A stretch of DNA of 64,000 bases from JAEUHM01 sp964538625 (lineage in GTDB: Bacteria; Verrucomicrobiota; Verrucomicrobiia; Verrucomicrobiales; Verrucomicrobiaceae): assembly GCA_964538625.1 (NCBI GenBank), contig CAZIGH010000015.1, positions 1-64,000 of the forward strand. Direction: 5' to 3'. Position 1 is the first letter of the stretch. Every line of letters starts with the position of its first letter. The translations under genes and the position numbers were made by a program. The notes beneath the pieces were generated by a model. The model was not told the origin of the DNA, made no database searches, and saw only the letters and a program-made list of their open reading frames with translations. Shown piece by piece: positions 61,067 to 64,000 of this stretch.

Positions 61067-62073
61067 TCGACGCTGAAATCTGGGTCAAGATGCTCGCGAA
61101 TCAGCGCACGGATCTGGTCCACGGTGAGGAAGTCCGGATTGGTTCCCGAGTTATAACAGAAGTCTGCTGGGAGCGGAGTGGCACCCTTCGCCTTGTAATG
61201 CTCCCAGATGCGGTTCATGCCCGGAGGCAGGATGCAGTAGTTCCTGCCTGCATCCACGGAGCAGAGAGCATCCGCACTGGAGATCATCTCTTCGTGAATC
61301 TTCTCTCCCGGTCGAATGCCTACCACAGGATGCTCACACTTCGGCCCTATGGCGGTCGCCAAGTCGGTGATTCGGTAGGATGGGATCTTTGGCACCAGAA
61401 TTTCTCCACCGTAAGCGTTTTCCATAGCATCCAGCACCATGGCCACCCCCTCCTCCAGCGTGATGTTGAAGCGCGTCATGCCTTCATGCGTGATGGGAAG
61501 CACGCCTGTCTTCCTCCGCTCCATGAAGAACGGAATGACCGAACCGCGAGACCCCATCACGTTGCCATACCGGACCACCGAAAAGCGGATGTCATGGCTA
61601 CCCCGGATGCCATTGGCGGCGATGAAAAGTTTGTCCGAACACAGCTTGGTTGCGCCGTAAAGATTGATGGGTGAGCAGGCCTTATCCGTGGACAGCGCCA
61701 CCACCCGCTTCACTCCGCGGTCGATGCACGCCTCGATGAGGTTCTCCGCTCCCAGCACGTTGGTTTTCACGAACTCCATGGGGTTGTATTCCGCAGCAGG
61801 CACCTGCTTTAGTGCCGCCGCATGAACCACGGTGTCGATACCCTCCAGTGCTCGCATGAGGCGGGACTGGTCCCGGACATCCCCCAGGAAGTAACGGATG
61901 CCGGGATACCGGCTCTTGGGAAACACCTGCTCCATCTCGAACTGCTTCAGCTCATCGCGCGAATAAATCACCAGTCTCTCTACGGCAGGGTTCTGGCGCA
62001 GCACGGTCTCGACGAACTTTTTGCCGAAGGAACCTGTGCCGCCAGTTAAAAGGATACGCTTGGAACTGATCAT
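61063..62073 (-). CDS. pseB: UDP-GlcNAc 4,6-dehydratase (inverting) PseB
   Basis: A 336-residue short-chain dehydrogenase that starts pseudaminic acid synthesis: dehydration of UDP-GlcNAc with 5-epimerisation. NAD-binding ILLTGGTGSFGKKFV, SRDELKQFEM (a PseB-type segment), VVHAAALKQVPAAEYNP and the catalytic STDKACSPINLYGATKL (Y-x3-K) are visible. Start set at MISSKRILLTGG; the longer frame adds 11 residues. It is the first gene of the pse run, divergent from plsY with 99 bp between starts; the promoter must lie there but no clear boxes were seen. Confidence 0.96.
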   Translation of the reverse strand: MISSKRILLTGGTGSFGKKFVETVLRQNPAVERLVIYSRDELKQFEMEQVFPKSRYPGIRYFLGDVRDQSRLMRALEGIDTVVHAAALKQVPAAEYNPMEFVKTNVLGAENLIEACIDRGVKRVVALSTDKACSPINLYGATKLCSDKLFIAANGIRGSHDIRFSVVRYGNVMGSRGSVIPFFMERRKTGVLPITHEGMTRFNITLEEGVAMVLDAMENAYGGEILVPKIPSYRITDLATAIGPKCEHPVVGIRPGEKIHEEMISSADALCSVDAGRNYCILPPGMNRIWEHYKAKGATPLPADFCYNSGTNPDFLTVDQIRALIREHLDPDFSVE

Positions 62074-62172
62074 GAAGGACGTGGCTTTTGACCCAGAACA
62101 GGGCAAGAATCAACCGCTTTCCACCTGTGGTCGGGCTTGCACTGGCAGGGTCGCTTGCGTTACAGGAGCCTC

Positions 62173-62832
62173 ATGAATGGAGACTTCAACTGGGGCGCAG
62201 TGCTGAGCGCCATGCTGGCGCTTGCTGCGGCGGGTTACGTCATCGGTGCCACACCGTTTGGCTACCTCATCGCCCGGCTCAAGGGCATCGACATTCGGGA
62301 AGTGGGCAGCAAAAACATCGGGGCCACGAATGTCTGGCGGAATCTCGGTGCGGCCTACGGGCTGCCGGTTTTCATCCTTGATGCTCTGAAGGGCTGGCTA
62401 CCGGCGTGGGGAGCGGTGACCCTTTTGACTGATCCAGAGGTGGCCACCGTGGGCGGCATGATCGCCGGCATGGCGGCGGTGCTGGGGCACAACTTCACCT
62501 TCTGGCTGAACGGTCGCGGCGGAAAAGGTGTGGCCACCTCAGCCGGTGTCCTGCTAGGGCTTGCGCCGCTCTCCGTAGGCATCGCGGCGCTGGTGTGGGC
62601 TGTGCTGTTTTTCGGGTTTCGTTACTCTTCTCTGGCATCGCTGGGGGCAGCTCTCGCCGTGCCTGTCAGCATGGCGGTACTCATGGCAAAGGCGGGTGTA
62701 TGGAACTTCGCTCTGCTCGGCTTCGGCATTGTGCTCTGTGTGCTGACCTTTCTCCGGCACAAGGCCAACATCTCACGCCTGCTCGCCGGCACAGAACTCA
62801 AGGTGGGTGCCAAAAAGGAGGGCGGAGCATGA
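62173..62832 (+). CDS. plsY: Glycerol-3-phosphate acyltransferase PlsY
   Basis: A 219-residue inner-membrane enzyme that acylates glycerol 3-phosphate from acyl-phosphate, the first step of phospholipid synthesis. Family motifs are visible: SKNIGATNVWRNLG, the GHNFTFWLNGRGGKGVATSAGVLLG block, and the later FRYSSLASLG. Five to six hydrophobic helices. The start at 62173 follows an AGGAG ribosome-binding site; the longer frame to 62137 lacks one. It overlaps gpsA by ATGA. Confidence 0.95.
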   Translation: MNGDFNWGAVLSAMLALAAAGYVIGATPFGYLIARLKGIDIREVGSKNIGATNVWRNLGAAYGLPVFILDALKGWLPAWGAVTLLTDPEVATVGGMIAGMAAVLGHNFTFWLNGRGGKGVATSAGVLLGLAPLSVGIAALVWAVLFFGFRYSSLASLGAALAVPVSMAVLMAKAGVWNFALLGFGIVLCVLTFLRHKANISRLLAGTELKVGAKKEGGA

Positions 62833-63833
62833 ACATCCAACGTGTCATCATCCTGGGTGCCGGGAGCTGGGGTACTGCTCTCGCCTGCCTGATGGCGGAG
62901 CGTGGAATGAACGTCCAGTTCTGGGGCAGAGATGAGTCTCTCATGTCCGCCATGCAGACCAGCCGGGTCAATGAACGCTATCTCCCGGGCATCACTCTGC
63001 CGCCGGGCATACGGATGAGCTCCGATCTCGCGGCTCTGGAGCCAGCCGATGTGTCGCTCATTGTGGTCCCGTCAAAGGGGTTCTCCCAGACGCTCCTGGC
63101 CGCAGCGGCATCCGGTGATCCGGCACGCTTTGGCACGCTTGTCTCATGCACCAAAGGCGTGGAACTGAACTCCGGCCTGAGAATGAGCCAGTTAATGCAG
63201 CGCTCGTTTCCGAGTGCCCAGGTAGCCGCGCTCTCCGGGCCCAACCACGCCGAGGAGGTGGTGAAGTGTCTCCCCACAGCAGCAGTGGTAGCCTGCGCCT
63301 CGGAATCCGTGGGTTTGGAACTTCAGTCCCTCTTCACCCTGCCGTGGTTCCGGAGCTACCGCACCACGGACATCACCGGTGTGGAATGGGCCGGAGCTCT
63401 GAAGAACGTCTATGCCATCGCCTCCGGCATCGCAGAAGGTCTCAAGCTGGGGGACAATGCAGTGGCCGCTCTGGTGACTCGTGCCCTGGCGGAAATGGCT
63501 CGCTTTGGCACCGCTCAGGGCGGCAGCACGGAGACTTTTTACGGCCTCAGCGGCGTGGGAGATCTGGTGGCCACATGCTTCAGCCCGCACAGCCGAAATC
63601 ATCGTGTGGGGCTGGCACTTGGCCGGGGTGAAAAACTCTCAGACATCACTGCCCGCAGCAGCATGGTGGCCGAGGGCGTAGGTAACACACTCAGCCTTTA
63701 CCAATGTGCCCGCCAAGTGAGTGCGCGCACTCCCCTGCTGGACGCCGTCCACGCGGTGCTCTACCAGGAGCGCGATCCGCGTGAGGTTCTACGTGAACTC
63801 TTTGCCCGGGATGCCAAGCGTGAAAACGAGTGA
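62829..63833 (+). CDS. gpsA: NAD(P)-dependent glycerol-3-phosphate dehydrogenase GpsA
   Basis: A 334-residue enzyme that makes sn-glycerol 3-phosphate from DHAP, the substrate for PlsY just upstream. The N-terminal Rossmann motif is ILGAGSWGTALACLMAERG; SCTKGVELNSG, SGPNHAEEVVKCLPTAAVVAC, GVEWAGALKNVYAIASGIAEGLKLGDN (with the catalytic Lys in LKN) and TFYGLSGVGDLVATCFSPHSRNHRVG are family blocks. Start at 62829 (ATGA overlap). The plsY-gpsA pair is a natural operon: product of one feeds the other. Confidence 0.97.
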   Translation: MNIQRVIILGAGSWGTALACLMAERGMNVQFWGRDESLMSAMQTSRVNERYLPGITLPPGIRMSSDLAALEPADVSLIVVPSKGFSQTLLAAAASGDPARFGTLVSCTKGVELNSGLRMSQLMQRSFPSAQVAALSGPNHAEEVVKCLPTAAVVACASESVGLELQSLFTLPWFRSYRTTDITGVEWAGALKNVYAIASGIAEGLKLGDNAVAALVTRALAEMARFGTAQGGSTETFYGLSGVGDLVATCFSPHSRNHRVGLALGRGEKLSDITARSSMVAEGVGNTLSLYQCARQVSARTPLLDAVHAVLYQERDPREVLRELFARDAKRENE

Positions 63834-63839
63834 CCTTCC

Positions 63840-64000
63840 TCAGCGCGCCGGCCGCATCAGCACGTCCGTCATCGTGGCAGAGGTGGGCAGCCGGAAGACA
63901 ATCCACAGCATGTACACCGCCATGGCGATGTTCCCCAGCAGCACCACCAGCACAAACCATACGATCCGTCGCAGCACCGTGCGCTCACGCCACGCCAGCC
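63840..64000 (-). CDS. C-terminal part of a membrane protein (cut by window edge)
   Basis: A minus-strand reading frame that enters from outside the window and ends with TGA at 63840-63842, 6 bp from the gpsA stop. The 52 visible residues read WRERTVLRRIVWFVLVVLL...NIAMAVYMLWIVFRLPTSATMTDVLM, with one hydrophobic helix. The GNIAxAxYxLxxxxRLP-like stretch reminds me of DUF1475 membrane proteins; this is from memory and unproven. Too short for a firm name. Confidence 0.55.
   Translation of the reverse strand, partial: LAWRERTVLRRIVWFVLVVLLGNIAMAVYMLWIVFRLPTSATMTDVLMRPAR

Overview
The window reads as a chromosomal segment of a GC-rich, Gram-negative member of the Verrucomicrobiota, probably Verrucomicrobiaceae or Prosthecobacter-like. 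This is inferred from gene content. The markers are a planctomycete/verrucomicrobial DUF1592-DUF1552 cytochrome pair, an LpxC-FabZ fusion next to LpxA (so LPS is made), an SHD1-type secreted protein, and an autotransporter-repeat protein with a PEP-CTERM tail. No tRNA, rRNA, CRISPR array or insertion sequence was seen.

Layout. (1) 1-6.5 kb: a 7-bp tandem repeat, an isolated nuoB-nuoC pair preceded by a CRP-like palindrome, a dicarboxylate/amino-acid:cation symporter, then phoU facing away from phoB-phoR around a Pho-box-like site. (2) 6.6-13.3 kb: a Zn-ribbon protein overlapping a double-thioredoxin/TPR protein, and an overlapping three-gene operon (DUF1552, DUF1592 cytochrome, leucine-rich repeat protein). 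(3) 13.4-17.6 kb: an unusual four-gene cassette with a ClpX-like protein whose catalytic motifs are eroded, a soluble VirD4/TraG-like motor ATPase, an ECF-like sigma factor and a small anti-sigma-like protein. This is the best candidate in the window for an undescribed system. (4) 17.7-23.1 kb: DsbD, a DUF262/HNH GmrSD-type nuclease and a secreted SHD1-domain protein. (5) 23.2-26.5 kb: lpxA, lpxC-fabZ and a sarcosine-oxidase-like flavoenzyme.

(6) 26.6-38.0 kb: a PEP-CTERM/autotransporter-repeat protein and then a type IV pilus/type II secretion-like locus. It contains an adhesin-like pilin with a Gly-Thr repeat linker, a PilT-like ATPase, PilM/N/O/P-position proteins, three further pseudopilins and a PilC/GspF platform protein, closed by a strong terminator. 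It has no secretin, no PilB/GspE and no prepilin peptidase. A 12-bp AT-rich motif is shared upstream of the PEP-CTERM gene and the first pilin gene.

(7) 38.1-62.1 kb: alkB, then one long minus-strand run of 15 tightly packed genes reading from pseB at 62.07 kb to 38.69 kb. It encodes the whole CMP-pseudaminic acid pathway (PseB, PseC, PseG, a PseF-PseH fusion, PseI). Also present are an ATP-grasp protein, two PLP enzymes, a PhyH-FkbM fusion, an FkbM methyltransferase, a 1205-residue glycosyltransferase, a CmcI-TylF-methyltransferase fusion and three more glycosyltransferases. No flippase, polymerase or ABC exporter gene is present. Decoration of a surface protein such as the adjacent pilins is therefore a reasonable hypothesis, but it is inference. 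(8) 62.2-64.0 kb: plsY-gpsA (phospholipid precursor synthesis) and the C-terminal end of a membrane protein cut by the window edge.
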